Notes: generated from the letters alone by a model not told the origin. A DNA stretch of 64,000 nucleotides from Galeruca laticollis (GCA_963921935.1 OY998185.1:28054487-28118486), one strand, 5' to 3'; counted from the first letter of the stretch, positions 20,112 to 32,284 are shown. Program-made: numbers and translations.

Positions 20112-21119
20112 AATCAAACTAGAATCAGTCTGCAATGAGCACATCCTTAGGAAAGAAACTTGCAACAGGGCAAAGGAAATAGACAAGGAAAGGGCTGAAA
20201 AAGAAAAAACCTTTCTCTCTGTTACATTTGATTTGCAGGTAATTTTGCAAATTCCAAGTGCTGAAATAGGGTTGTTAGATTATAGCAGGAAACTCGCAGA
20301 TTATAACCTTACCAATGACGGATATTGCATATTGCTTCACTTGGTCCGAAATTAATGGAAAAAAGGGTAGCTGTGACATCGGATCAATCCTGTATCATTT
20401 ATTAAACTGCGTTCCACAGCAGGTAACTGAAGTAAGCCTATTTTCAGATACCTGTGGGGGCCAAAACAGGAACCAGTTTATTTATGCTATTCTCCTTTGG
20501 ACAATTCAAAATAAAGACCACATAGAGGTAATAGAACAAAAGTTTATAGAAAGTGGCCACTCTCATATGGAGACACATTCAATGCGCAGCAGTATTGAAT
20601 CTGCTAGAAAGTATTTTTCTGTATATTCGATGAACGAGTGGCAAAATATTTTTAAAAGAGCTGGCTCATAAGGAAAATACAAAAGTGGCAAGGGAATTGT
20701 TCAAAAATATCGTACTATGTAAGAGTTTCGATACCATGAATTTAAAGATATTAAAAACCTAGCTGAAAAAATAATTATAAATAGAGCCAAGGATACTGAA
20801 GGCAATACTATAAATTGGTTAAAAATAAAAAAGAATGAATACGTTAAGGAGGATCTAAGAATGCACTTTAATTACGACTTAGGTGATAATTTAAAGACCA
20901 AAGAATTTTCTGGTGCAGCAGGGCAGTATGAAAACAGATGCAGTATTAGAAGAAGAAAAAATCCCAAAAATGATTTCCCTAAAGAGCTCAAAAACTTATA
21001 TAAAGAACCTTTTCGAGTATCGGTTGCAAAGAAAAACGATCTGATTTACCTTTGTAATACGGGAGTAATTCCATAAGAATACCATGGCTGGTTTAGACAA
21101 TTACAGTCCAGTAGTGATG

Positions 21120-21840
21120 TTTTGAGCACCGATCACTAAGGATGCGATTAAACATATAATTCTAACACTTAAGAAGAAGTACTCTCCTGGTATTGATGAA
21201 ATACCAGCTATTGTGTTAAAAGAATGTGTAGGAACAATATATGTCCAACTATCTCACATTACCAATTTATCAGTCACTCAAGGCCAGTTCCCAAAAAAAC
21301 TGAAAATAAATAAAGCAATTCCTTTATTTAAAAAATGCGATCCTCAATGTGTCGAGAATTACAGAATGATATGTATACTTAGCTGTTTCTCAAAAGTTAT
21401 TGAATCTGCTATTTACAAGAGGTTAATTAAATATTTAGACCACAATACTATAATCACACAATCCCAACATGGTTTTCGCCAGAATTATTCAATCGAAACT
21501 GCTTCAATTAACCTTGTACAATATGACCATGAGAATATCGATGAAAACAATAATTTAGTGGGAATATTTTTCGACCTAACCCGTGCATTTGACACGATTA
21601 ACCCCACTTAATTATCAATAAAACTTGAAGCAATGGGCATTAGAGAACCAATTCAATCGTGGGTTAACTCATACATGTCGGGCAGAGCACTGAAAATGCA
21701 GATTGAAGATCAGCTATCTGATAAGTTTAGTACTTATATTGGAACTCCACAGGGTGGAGTATTAGGACTACTTTTATTTCTCCCTTGAGTATAACAAATG
21801 GACGCGTTTTTATATATGCAGATGACAACGATTGTAATCC
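21120..21840 (+). pseudogene. LINE reverse transcriptase, N-terminal half
   Basis: The frame gives KKYSPGIDEIPAIVL, NYRMICILSCFSKVIE, QSQHGFRQNYSIETA, VGIFFDLTRAFDTI, then after a stop WVNSYMSGR, GTPQGGVLG and IYADDN. These are the palm motifs of a CR1-type reverse transcriptase, with the catalytic YADD present. A stop follows FDTINPT (21609) and there is a frame break near 21785. The rest of the protein lies beyond the hAT insertion. Confidence 0.75.
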
Positions 21841-22047
21841 TAGCTGATAGCTTAGACCAGTGGTTCTCAAACTGGGGTACGCGAACCGCTGAGGGTTAGC
21901 CAAGTGTTGCTAGGTGGTTCGCGGAGAAATAGAGTACAATGGCGGAACTTTATAAATGAAATATCTTTTTCAATTTAGCAACGTCTGCACCGACAAAAAG
22001 TTCCAGTCATGCAGCATGGATTAATGAGCGAGTTTTCGAAACACGTA

Positions 22048-24063
22048 CCGGGTGTCCCACTTAACTTTTCGGGGTTTTGATCGCTTATTGTTCAAATAGT
22101 TTTAGGAATAGAAACATGCGGATTTCGCCAGTTCTATTGAAATTTATAAAAGTTTTTTTCTCAATAATGGGATATTTTATCGTAATGCCGGTTTGACCGG
22201 AAATTAACACGATTTTTAGGGATAGGGCAACTTTGTTATTTTAAATAGAACACCCTGTATATTTTTAGTCTAACACAAAGCTCAATCTTTAAGCTTTCTA
22301 AACATATATAGTTTGTGCTGCTTTTTCCGGAAATTATGGCCTAAAATTTAAGTTTAACAACTTTAAGCACTTTCTGAGGCAATTTATTATAAATGTCGAT
22401 AAAATTAACAATTTTGAACGTAAAGACATTTAACAAAAAAGAATATTATAACAAATTTCAAAATTGTATCCTTGGACGTTTATACACATTTGCCATCTTT
22501 TAACTAAGTTTCGATAACTAGCGGAGCATTTGGAAATAGATTTATATATTTTTTAAGTAGGCTTTGCTTAGTGACAGCAAATAATTATTTCACGCGAACT
22601 GTCAGTTTACCACAGTTAGTTTTCTTATTTCTCTTTGAAAAATGTTCACTTTATCTGAAAAAGGGAAGTGTGTAATAATGTTTGCAGAAACGAAGTCAAT
22701 TGTGGTGACACAAAGAAGATTTCGAAGAATGTTTAATAAACAACCACCCAGTGATAATGCAATAAAAAGTTGGTACCGTCAGTTATGGGACACAGGCACA
22801 CTTGCTCATCAAAAAAGAGAGCGTAGCCAAGACAATTTATTAAATAAAGTTATTCAAGTTCAAGAAGCTGTAGAAGTAAATTCCACATCAGTTAGCACTA
22901 CGGGCGTTTCTAGGAGCACACTTCATAGGATTTTAAAAAAAAACAATTAAAATTAAAGGCTTACAAATTTCACTTGGTGCAAGAATTAAAAGAGATTGAC
23001 CATGCCGTGCGCGTTATATTTTGCCGCCAAGGTTTAAGATTATTTACAAGAATTAATTACAGAAATCTTCTTATTATGTCTGACGAGGCTACTTTCCACC
23101 TAAATGGTCAAGTAAATAGGCACAACTGTCGCATTTGGGGTTCAGAGAACCCTCACAGAACTACTGAATATGTAAGAGATTCACCCAAAGTAACTGTATG
23201 GTGTGCCATATGAGTTGTACAAAAATTTATGGCCCATTTTTCTTTAGTAAACGTATCGTTACCGCAGTAAATTATGTAGATATGCTACAACTGTACTTTT
23301 TTCTGCAACTTCAGCAAGATAATTTATTACAAACATGTTACTTTCAGCAGGATGATGCAAGTCCACACTATGCAATGATCACTAGAGAACTTTTAAATGA
23401 AACATTTGGTGAAAGGTGGATTGGAAGAAGAGGTTCAGTGGGGAGGCCATCGCGATCACCTGATTTAACGGTACCGAATTTTTTCTTTTGGGGTTACATC
23501 AAAGATCGATGTTACAACCCACCCCCTACAACCTTGGAAGAATTAAAGACAAACATAATACATGTGATTGAAACTATTCCTAGAGAGATGTTGATAGCTA
23601 GTTTTCGAAACTGAATTAAAACATGGCGAATGTGTGTAAACGTCCGAGGACATCATTTTGAAAATTTGTTGCTATAATATTTTTTGTTGAATGTCTTTAC
23701 GTCCAAAATTGTTAATTTTAACGACATTTATAATAAATTGCCTCAGAAAATGCTTAACGTTGTTTAACTTAAATTTAAGGCCATAATTTCCAGAAAAAGT
23801 AGCACAAACTATATATATTTAGAAAGCTTAAAGATTGAGGTTTGTGTTAGACTAAAAATATACAGGGTGTTCTATTTAAAATAAAAAAGTTGCCCTATCC
23901 CTAAAAATCGCCGTGTTAATTTCCGGTCAAACCGGCATTACGATAAAATATCCCATCATTGAGAAAAAAACTTTTATAAATCTCAATAAAACTGTGTTTC
24001 TATTGCTAAAACTGTTTGAGTAATAAGCGATCAAAACCCCGAAAAGTTAAGTGGGACACCCGG
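22048..24063 (+). mobile_element. IS630-Tc1-mariner element (DD41D-like) with very long TIRs
   Basis: Flanked by TA (22046-22047 and 24064-24065). The ends start CCGGGTGTCCCACTTAACTT and are inverted copies over about 455 bp (22048-22503 and about 23606-24063), roughly 90% alike by eye. The centre holds a transposase gene in plus orientation. Long TIRs of this size are unusual for mariner relatives, which mostly have ends of 25-250 bp. Confidence 0.85.
22642..23614 (+). pseudogene. DD41D-like mariner transposase, frameshifted
   Basis: Three frames in order: 22642-22950 is the helix-turn-helix part (FTLSEKGKCVIMFAETKS, FRRMFNKQPPSDNAIKSWYR, GVSRSTLHRIL). 22974-23213 has the first catalytic aspartate (LLIMSDEATFHLNGQVNRHN, then PKVTVWCAI). 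23198-23614 has the second (CYFQQDDASPH) and the SRSPDL...FFFWGY block. I count 41 residues between the second aspartate and the position of the third. There the residue is asparagine (TVPNFFFW) where relatives have aspartate. Frameshifts near 22950 and 23205 and the D-to-N change make it inactive. Confidence 0.8.
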
Positions 24064-24568
24064 TATGAAATGACTGCACCTTTCTGTTTTAATACTAACT
24101 AACGCTAAATTCAAAAATTAACAGAATGCTAAGTAAACTTCAAAGAAGGATTATAGGTAGACGTTTCTGCTTCATTGTAGGAAAAAGATTAACTACATTC
24201 TATCAAAGTTCTTTCCTAAAAACAATTAACCAGTTGATTTCATGGTTGTGCTCTGCTGCTTGTAAATGAGAATATGAGTATATTGACAAAAATGAAATGA
24301 AGAAAACCTTTTGTTGTATTACGCTCTATCTGAAACGCAGACATTTTTGGCGCTATAGCTGGGTACTTTATGGAACATGACACTTCCTGATGAAGCTAAA
24401 ACTATGTCAGGCTATTTTGTAGGTTTCCAAGTGCTCGTCAAAGAGGTTTTTCTTATGCTAATCGGAATTAGGATTTTTTAAAAATTCTGACATAGGAAGT
24501 ACAATTAGTGAAAATATATTTTCAAGGGGTACGCGATGAAAGAACGCTTGAGAACCGCTGGATTAGAC

Positions 24569-25260
24569 AAATTACATTTTTATCCAATTCACATCTCCTC
24601 TTAGGGAAGGCAACAACTTAATGTAAAGTTTAAGTCAGTAGAACACACTAAATTTCTTGAAATGGAATTAGATTCTAAACTAAATTTTAACTATCAAATT
24701 GCCTCTCTCTCTGTAAAAAACTAAATACACTCTACTTTGCTTTCAATAATCTAAAATCAAATTTTTATCAATGTCACCTACTTAACTTGTATTATGCTTT
24801 TATATACTCTCCTATCAGCTGCAATATAGTAGTGTGGGGCCGAGCAACATATTTTGAGCGAATATTCATCCTTCAAAAGCGATTCATTCGTCTAATTTTC
24901 AACTTGAAGTACAACGCATCTTGTAGAGATACATTTAAGAAGAATGGCATCATGACCTGCACATGGATCTATCTCTTTAAATTGTTAACCTACACTTTTC
25001 TTAATAAGAGTAAGTTTCAAATAAATAGTGAAGTCCATAATTACAACACGAGAAATAAAGGAGATATCCACCTAAATCGATTCAATCGATTTCAACTAAA
25101 AAAGTCTTCAATGTATGCAGGAGGTCAGTTTTTTAACTTGCTACCAGACTCAATCAAAGAAATAACACAATTTAACAAATTTAAGAAAAGTTTAAAGTTG
25201 TTTTTAACTGAAAATTGTTTTTATTCTCTAGACGAATTTATTGGCTGGAACAATAACAAT
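24569..25260 (+). pseudogene. LINE reverse transcriptase C-terminal half
   Basis: After the hAT the LINE continues with SVEHTKFLEMELDSKLNF, then, after a stop, the open piece 24787-25263: SPISCNIVVWGRATYFERIF, LQKRFIRLIF, NYNTRNKGDIHLNRF, YAGGQFFNLLPDSIKE, FKKSLKLFL. This is the thumb and C-terminal pattern of CR1/Daphne-type LINEs. It is not followed by a zinc motif or RNase H. Confidence 0.75.
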
Positions 25261-25508
25261 TAATTTCTCTAATTTTGTCTATTTATGTTTACTTTAAATT
25301 TTAACAATACTTTATCAGTCTCGTAATTTTCGGGGTAGCTTTACTCCGTTTAAGTGTTGTTTTGTAATTTTATTGTTTACTATTAATGTTTTTATCAAGT
25401 TTATTACTTTCAAACTTACTTTTTACCTTAGTATACTGTGTTTGACTTGTCTTATGTCATGTTAATGATACACAAAGATTAATAAATATATCTAACCGTA
25501 TATAGATA

Positions 25509-26451
25509 CGAGGCATGTTTTTTAAGTAAGTACCGTTTTGCGATTCCGCTGCCGCAGCGCTACGGTCAGCGTTCCGCGCATGCGCGCTGTTTACCTACAT
25601 CCCTTGTCTATGCACTGACGCTATTACAGTCTGATTCTTCATTGTATTCGTTGTTTACTGAGTGTTTAAGATGCCTCCGACAATCGTGAGTCTCGCCGAT
25701 TGTGAAGTACGGGCTGTTATGCGATTTCTTAGTGCTAAAGGCGTGAAACCGATCGATATTCATCGTGAGATCTTTGAAGTTTACGGACAAAACCTACGTC
25801 ACACCAGAATCGAAACAACAATCCATGGAATGGCGACATCATCATCACCCAAAAAAGTGAATTTTAAGCAAACAACTTCTGCCCGGAAAATCATGTGCAC
25901 AGTTTTTTGGGACAAAAAAGGAGTATTGCTAGTGGAGTTTCTGCTTCGTAATGAGACAATCAATGCAGCGTCTTATTGTGAGATATTGAACAATCTGCGT
26001 CGTGCAATCCAGAACAAAAGACGTGGCAAGTTGAGTAAGGGTATCGTTTTGCTGCATGACTATGCCCGTCCACATGTGGCTAATCGGACCAAAGATCTTA
26101 TCAAATCTTTTCAATGGGAAACTCTAGATCATCCTCCATACAGCCCTGATCTGGCGCCCAGCGACTACCACTTGTTCCTGCACTTGAAGGAACACCTGGG
26201 CGGTCAGCGTCTTCAAGACGATAACGAAGTCAAAACATTTGTGATACAGTGGTTAACAAGTCAGGCGGCAGAATTTTATGAGGAGGGTATTCAAAAACTG
26301 GTGCCACGTTATAACAAGTGCCTCAATATTCACGGAAATTATGTAGAAAAGTGATTAAGGTACAGGCTTTCGTGTAAAAATAAAATTATTGCGATATCTT
26401 TGCACGTCTTTTTTAATTCCAAAACGGTACTTACTTAAAAAACATGCCTCG
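25509..26451 (+). mobile_element. Mariner (DD34D) transposon, internally deleted
   Basis: Ends are CGAGGCATGTTTTTTAAGTA and its inverted copy, about 31 bp and perfect by eye, next to TA on each side (25507-25508 and 26452-26453). The 943-bp element carries a shortened transposase gene. It sits directly after the 3' end of the LINE. Confidence 0.9.
25662..26354 (+). CDS. Shortened mariner transposase, open but lacking the first catalytic Asp
   Basis: The frame of 230 codons starts with the first helix-turn-helix (SLADCEVRAVMRFLSAKGVK, DIHREIFEVYGQN). It then jumps to the catalytic half (SSPKKVNFKQTTSARK, CTVFWDKKGVLL, IVLLHDYARPH, HPPYSPDLAPSDYHLF) and runs to a normal end (NIHGNYVEK). Between HD and PSD are 34 residues, the DD34D signature. 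The second HTH and the GDETW aspartate are deleted, so it cannot cut DNA. The frame stayed open across the deletion. A product would keep an N-terminal DNA-binding helix set and could only act as a competitor; that is inference. Confidence 0.8.
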   Translation: MFKMPPTIVSLADCEVRAVMRFLSAKGVKPIDIHREIFEVYGQNLRHTRIETTIHGMATSSSPKKVNFKQTTSARKIMCTVFWDKKGVLLVEFLLRNETINAASYCEILNNLRRAIQNKRRGKLSKGIVLLHDYARPHVANRTKDLIKSFQWETLDHPPYSPDLAPSDYHLFLHLKEHLGGQRLQDDNEVKTFVIQWLTSQAAEFYEEGIQKLVPRYNKCLNIHGNYVEK

Positions 26452-26584
26452 TATCTATGCAGTAGACCATGTTCCAGAGCAGCCTACTGTTTGTTAACAT
26501 TAAAGAAATAACTTTATAAAAGTGCTTTTCAATTCGTTGTTTTTGAATTAACCACAATGAGACATTTTTTCAACAGGCAAAAAC

Positions 26585-26587
<3 letters not shown>

Positions 26588-26646
<59 letters not shown>
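26588..26646. repeat. (TA)n microsatellite next to long LTR A
   Basis: About 29 TA units, ending at the first base of the LTR beginning TGTTGTAAATAG at 26647. Confidence 0.95.
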
Positions 26647-26652
<6 letters not shown>

Positions 26653-29246
26653 AAATAGAACATATACAGAATCCTGATAAAGGATATAAAATTAAAATTT
26701 TGTCAATAAAAATAATTTTTAAAAATGATGTATCAAAATAATAAAATACCTCGTATAACAATATAACTAAGTACGACCAATGGTTATAATCAAAAAGATA
26801 GTGAATAAATATAAAAAGAAATCATAAACAAACATCAGAAAAACAGTTGTAAAAATTAATTCTTCAACTTAATAAAAACAACCTTAGACAGAACCTCACA
26901 AGTAAACGCAGATCAAGAAATAATATAACGCTGCATGGAATCTTAGACACCCAGAGCATCTGTTTATATTTTAAAAATAAATAGAAACTTCTAACAAATG
27001 TAACTAAAACTATAATGATTAAACAATAAAAAGACATTTAGAAGTAATAAAATATATATAATAAGATATTTAGTTAATGATTAATCATAAAAGTAGGTAT
27101 AGGAAATATTATAATAAGTAGAAATCTGTAATATGGGCAAGGTCAAATTTTATACCAAAATAAAACAGTTGAGACAAATTATACCAACATAAATTATTTT
27201 GAATGTGAAAAACAATAATGAAATAAATGATTACCGACATAGTTTATGTATATAGGTGTAATAATATCAAACATAATGAGAAATGAATTGTATATATGTA
27301 TAATAAGTAAATATGTAGATTGTAGAAAACGTAGAATTAATGAAATTGCATTGACCAATCAAAACAGCGCAAATAAACAGTGATATGGAAAAAGACAATA
27401 ATAATAAGGTGTGAGTGAATAAGTCAATGACAATAAGTATATTAGGTATAAAAAACTATAGTTTGCAATAAGTTTAAGTCAGAAAAACAATAAAAACAAC
27501 AATAAACAAAGTGACAGGTGAAATTTTCAATCGAACTTTCGAGAACAAAAACCACTTCCGGTGACAGACGATAAAAAGGGTTATGTTCGATGTAAAATGC
27601 GGGAAATTGGTAGTTGAGAGTCAGTGGTCAGATAGGTAACACTAAATAAGTTATCCTAGTTTTATTTAATGTAACAAATTTATAATTAGTCAAAGGAAAA
27701 GTATATAAATCAACATAAAATCTAATCAATTTTAAAATAAATCAAGTGTAACAAACGTTTGTGAGACTACAAGTAGCAGAGGAAGAAAATTATCACCCAG
27801 ATAATAAAAAGCAAAGGTATTCAACATCAAAGGCGGGAAGATATATGGGAAGCGTCTCCTCCGATGTAGCATCATTTCAAGAAAAAGGAACAAAAGGTCG
27901 GTTGTGTGTTTATTAAATATATTTGGTACCAAATAAATGAAACTTTCAAACAAGAACGTATAAATAATAATTTTAAAATAATAATTTCAAGTGATATAAA
28001 AATTTTAAGAGCTCATATATCTGGTTTAAAGTTCTGTTATCTTTACATGAATATAATATACCAGAGAAAAGTAATATTAAAACTTACCATTATGAAGTGT
28101 AGATAAATGTATAATTTCTTTCATGTCGAACTTCACCAAAAATATATATAAAAATTTCCACTAGTAACGGACCACAACTGATTCCAGTTTATATCAATAC
28201 ACAATTATTACCATACAGTAAAATAATATTTAAAACGTAAATTTTGAATCGATAAAATATCAAATATGTTTCCAAGTTCACGTCCCGAAGAAAACTAAAA
28301 TTTAACATTTTAAAATCATTTCATAAATCCTCTTAGTTAAAAGAAAAGGAAAGACTTTAAAGGTTTTTTGTTTAACATAGAAGCAAAGTTAGAAAGAGCA
28401 GGTGTTTGCAAATTTCTAAGAATTTCAACGCTCACAAGATTTCGACCAAGTTATGCAAATGAGCCAAAAAAAGTCGTGGTTAAAAGAAAGGTATAATTTT
28501 TTTGGAATATAAAGAAAGTCATATTCAAAGTGGAAATTTAGATATATATAAAATAACTCATTATTTATGTATAACGTAAGAATTGGTAGAACAAAAAAGG
28601 TTAATCATTTATTTTATTAACAAATAGTTTCATCAGTCTAACTGTATAATAAGCTGTAACAAATAGTTTGTATATGAATCAATTCTATATGTGTTTTCAA
28701 AAGTTTTATTTTCACAAAATTTTTTTATCAGTCACATAAATATATCACATTAATAAGCAAGGTTGATTTTATTATCATAATATGCCCAGAACCCTACTTA
28801 TTTTAAGAGTCGTAAACGAATAAGAGCAGCCGAGGTAAGAAAACATAAGAATTAAATAAACTACATGTTCATAAATAGCATAATAAATAAAAGGAAGCAT
28901 TGAATAAAAAATATGTAATTTGGCGAACCCAACAATAGTATAAAAGGTTTAAAATTTGCAATAAATATAATATCATTTCATATTCACATATCCATATATT
29001 CAAATCATACATTGATATATATTATATATATTAATACTTAAAGTCCAATCATATTCAACTTGTATAAAGTATATTAATAAATATAGAGTACAAAAAAAAA
29101 TCAAATCATTACACACATATTTAACTGTACCACAACGTAAAAGACATATATATATAGAACGTAAAGGTAAAAGTTAAATCACATATAATTGCTCAACCCA
29201 AAAAGTGGGGCATTATTTAAAATAAAGTATTCAATTCCTAAATAAC
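26647..29246 (+). repeat. Long LTR copy A (5' LTR, plus orientation), diverged
   Basis: About 2.6 kb starting TGTTGTAAATAGAACATATA. It matches, in the opposite orientation, the LTRs of element 1 (29303-31734 and 42737-45239) at roughly 90-93% by eye. After it come 56 bp with CCAAACGTGGGGCAATT, which matches the leader next to the 5' LTR of element 1, so this is a 5' LTR with the start of a lost element. No coding frame. Confidence 0.85.
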
Positions 29247-29302
29247 TGCAACCCCAAACGTGGGGCAATTAAAATAAAGCATCAAACATAAATAATATAT
29301 AT

Positions 29303-31734
29303 GTTATACTGGGGTGTTTGTGTCTACTTTATTTTATATAATGCCCCACTTTGGGGAGCAAGTTAAATTGGTGTGAATTTTTACTTTTACGTTGTGGTAC
29401 AAGTTAAATATGATTTGACTAAATATTAATATATTATCAATGTATAATTTGAATACGGATATGTGAATATGAAATGATATTATATTTTATCGCAATTTTA
29501 AAACTTCTTATACTATTGGGTTCGCCAAATTACATATATTTTTTTAATAATGCTTCCTTTTATTTAGTATGCTATTTATAAACATGTAGTTTATTTAATT
29601 CTTATGTTTTCTTACCTCGGCTGCTCTTATTCGTTTACGACTCTTAAAATCAGTAGGGTTCTGGGCATATTATTATAATAAAATCAACCTTACTTATTAA
29701 TGTCATATATTTATGTGACTGATAAAAATTTTTGAAAAAAACTTTTTAAAAACATAAAAAAAAATTGATTCATATATAAACTATTTGTTACGTCTTATTA
29801 CACAGTTAGACTGATGAAACTACTTATTAATAAAATAAATGATCAACCTTTTCGTTCTACTAATTCTTACGTTATACATAAATAATGAGTTATTTTATAT
29901 ATATCTAAATTTACACTTTGAATATGACTTTCTTTATATTACAAAAAAATTATACCTTTCTTTTTAAAACGACTTTTTCTGGCTCATTTGCATAACTTGG
30001 TCGAAATCTTGTGAGCGTTGAAATTCTTAGAAATTTACAAGCACCTGCATTTCTAAATTTGCTTCTATGTTAAACAAAAAACTTTTTGTAATGTTTCTTT
30101 CTAACTAGGAGGATTATGAAATGATTTTAAATGTTAATTTTAGTTTTCTTCGGGACGTGAACTTGGAAACACATTTGATATTTTTATCGATTCAGTCTGT
30201 TACTAGTGGAAATTTTTATATATATTTTTGGTGAAGTTCGACATGAAAGAAATTATACATTTATCTACACTTTACAATGGTAAGTTTTAATATTACTTTT
30301 CTCTGGTATATTATATTCATGTAAAGATAAAAGAACTTTACTACCAGGTATATGAGCTCTTAAATTTTCTTATATCATTCGAAATTATCATTATAAAATT
30401 ATTATTCATACGTTCTTATTTGAAAGTTATTATTTATTTTGGTACCAAATATATTTAATTAACACACAACCGACCTTTTGTTCCTTTTTCTTGAAATGAT
30501 GCCACACCAGGGGAGACGCTTCCAATAGATTTTCCCGCCTTCGATGGATGAATTTCTTGCTCGTAATTATCTGGGTGATAATTGTTTCCTCTGCTATTCG
30601 TAGTCTCACAAAAACTTTGTTACACTTGATTTATTTATAACTGATTAAATTTATATGGATTTATATACCTTTGCCTTGATTAATTATAAAATTTGATACA
30701 TTAAAAAAAAATAGGATAACTTTATATTCGTGTTACTTCTATGATCACTGACGCTCAACTCCCAATTTCCCGCATTTTACATCGAACAAAACCCTTTTTA
30801 TGGTTTGTCACCGGAAGTGGATTTTGTTCTCGAAAGTTCGATTGAAAAATTCACCTGTCACTTTGTTTATTCTTGTTTTTTATTGTTTTCTAACTTAAAC
30901 TTATTGCAAACTATTGTTTTTTATTCATAATACACTTATTGTCATTGACTTATTCACTCACACCTTATTATTATTGTCTTTTTCCATATTACTGTTTATT
31001 TGCGATGTTTTGATTGGTCAATGCAATTTCATTAATTTTACGTTTTCTACAACCTACATATTTACCTATTATACATGTATACAATTTATTTCTCATTATG
31101 TTTGATGTTATTACATCTATACACATAAACTATGTCGGTAATCATTTATTTCATTATTGTATTTTATATTAAAAATTATTTATGTTGGTATAATTTGTCT
31201 CAACTGTTTCATTTGGTATAAATTTGACCTTGCCTATATTACAGATTCCTACTTATTATAATATTTCCTATATCTACTTTTATGATTAATTATTAACTAA
31301 ATATCTTATTCTATATATTTTATTACTTCTAAATGTCTTTTTATTGTTTAATCATTATAGTTTTTGTTGATTTTGTTAGGAGATTCTATTTATTTTTAAA
31401 ATATAAACAGATGCTCTGGGTGTCTAAGATTCCATGCAGCGTTATATTATTTCTTGATCTGCGTTTACTTGTGAGGTTCTGTCTAAGGTTATTTTTATTA
31501 AGTTGAAGAATTAATTTTTACAACTGTTTTTCTGATGGTTGTTTATGATTTCTTTTTATATTTATTTACTTTCTTTTTGATTATACCCATTGATCGTACT
31601 TGGTTATATTGTTATACAAGGTATTTTATTATTTTGATACATTATCTTTAAAACATTATTTTTATTGACAAATTTTAATTTTATATCCTTTATCAGGATT
31701 CTATATAGGTTATGTATATGTTCTATTTACAACA
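29303..31734 (-). repeat. 3' LTR (copy B) of element 1
   Basis: 2432 bp. Same as copy C except about 15 substitutions and the loss of about 71 bp near 30197, a stretch present in copies A and C (it contains CGTATGGTAATAATTGTGT). Confidence 0.88.
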
Positions 31735-32284
31735 TTCCCAAAATTTGTTTTCTTGATTTATTTTAAATATAAAAGAAATGAGAAAACCAAATTTTATCCA
31801 TTTAATTATTTTTATCATAGTATTTTTTTCTTTATTATTCTTGTTATTTATAATCCTATTTCAATATCTTAATTATGATCTGTCTTATTTTTATATCTTT
31901 TCATATCATTCATTTTTCATCAATATTATTTCATATTCACTTCTTTATTTCATGTTTCATTAATAATATTCATCATTTTTAATTAATATATTTTATATAC
32001 TTTTCCATCTTATTCTTTCTTCCTCATAATTAAATTATTATACAATCTTATAATAACCGTTCTTCTACATGTACTATAATAAACTTGAAATTTCATTTAT
32101 CATTTGACTTTCTAATTTTTGGGATTATGATCATTGTGATAGTTAAACTTTTGGATACTTTGAAATTTGTGTGTCCTTCATCTCTTTAGTTTGATTTTAA
32201 TTATTAAGTCTGTTATCATGAATTCTTTAGTATTAATAATGTCTATTATATTGTCAGTTAATGTCTGTTAGTATTAGTCATAAT

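Larger units (their letters stand above)
18123..21090 (+). pseudogene. DUF7869-like multicopy insect gene, split relic
   Basis: Pieces in order: 18125-18310 (DEIKSLFNRDYSDVDPTY, one stop, donor AA|GTAATT); an intron ending TTATTTACAG at 18640; 18660-19280 (DVAPTYTSDDS, then NIAKKRKAEGLPYESASK with a stop where this family has tryptophan, then IDCFRCKFKC); 19290-19620; 20112-20670 (TFDLQ, LFSDTCGGQNRNQFIYA, ESGHSHMETHSMRSSIE); and 20861-21076 (the C-terminus, AAKK-like basic end). The SDxCGGQNRN and GHxxMExDSMHS motifs belong to a family very abundant in insect genomes; the DUF7869 label is from memory. Two LINE fragments (18809-19091 and 19612-20102) interrupt it. Retained introns argue against a processed copy. 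Confidence 0.65.
21857..24560. mobile_element. Non-autonomous hAT transposon carrying a mariner
   Basis: The left end starts CAGTGGTTCTCAAACTGG and the right end is the complement, ending GCTTGAGAACCGCTG, a classic hAT terminal repeat. Eight-base duplications flank it: GCTTAGAC (21849-21856) and GATTAGAC (24561-24568), 7 of 8 matching. Without the inner mariner it is only about 0.7 kb and has no full transposase frame. It interrupts the LINE reverse transcriptase. Confidence 0.85.
21116..25506 (+). mobile_element. CR1/Daphne-like LINE, split by a hAT element
   Basis: The left part (21116-21856) encodes the start of a reverse transcriptase and the right part (24569-25260) encodes the RT thumb and C-terminus. 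A 3' UTR to about 25500 follows. A hAT of 2.7 kb lies between them with its 8-bp duplication. Stops and small indels occur on both sides, so the element was old when broken. The 5' part of ORF2 (endonuclease) and ORF1 are absent. A mariner lies right at its 3' end. Confidence 0.75.

Noticed and set aside
26570..26761. Open frame over the (TA)n tract on the minus strand
   Set aside because: It is an artefact of the dinucleotide repeat (alternating I and Y). The same holds at 54379-54669.
31735..32284. Envelope gene in LTR element 1
   Set aside because: The stretch between integrase and 3' LTR is only about 0.55 kb. A short hydrophobic frame at 31778-31963 is on the wrong strand and AT-driven. 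Element 2 likewise has no room for one.
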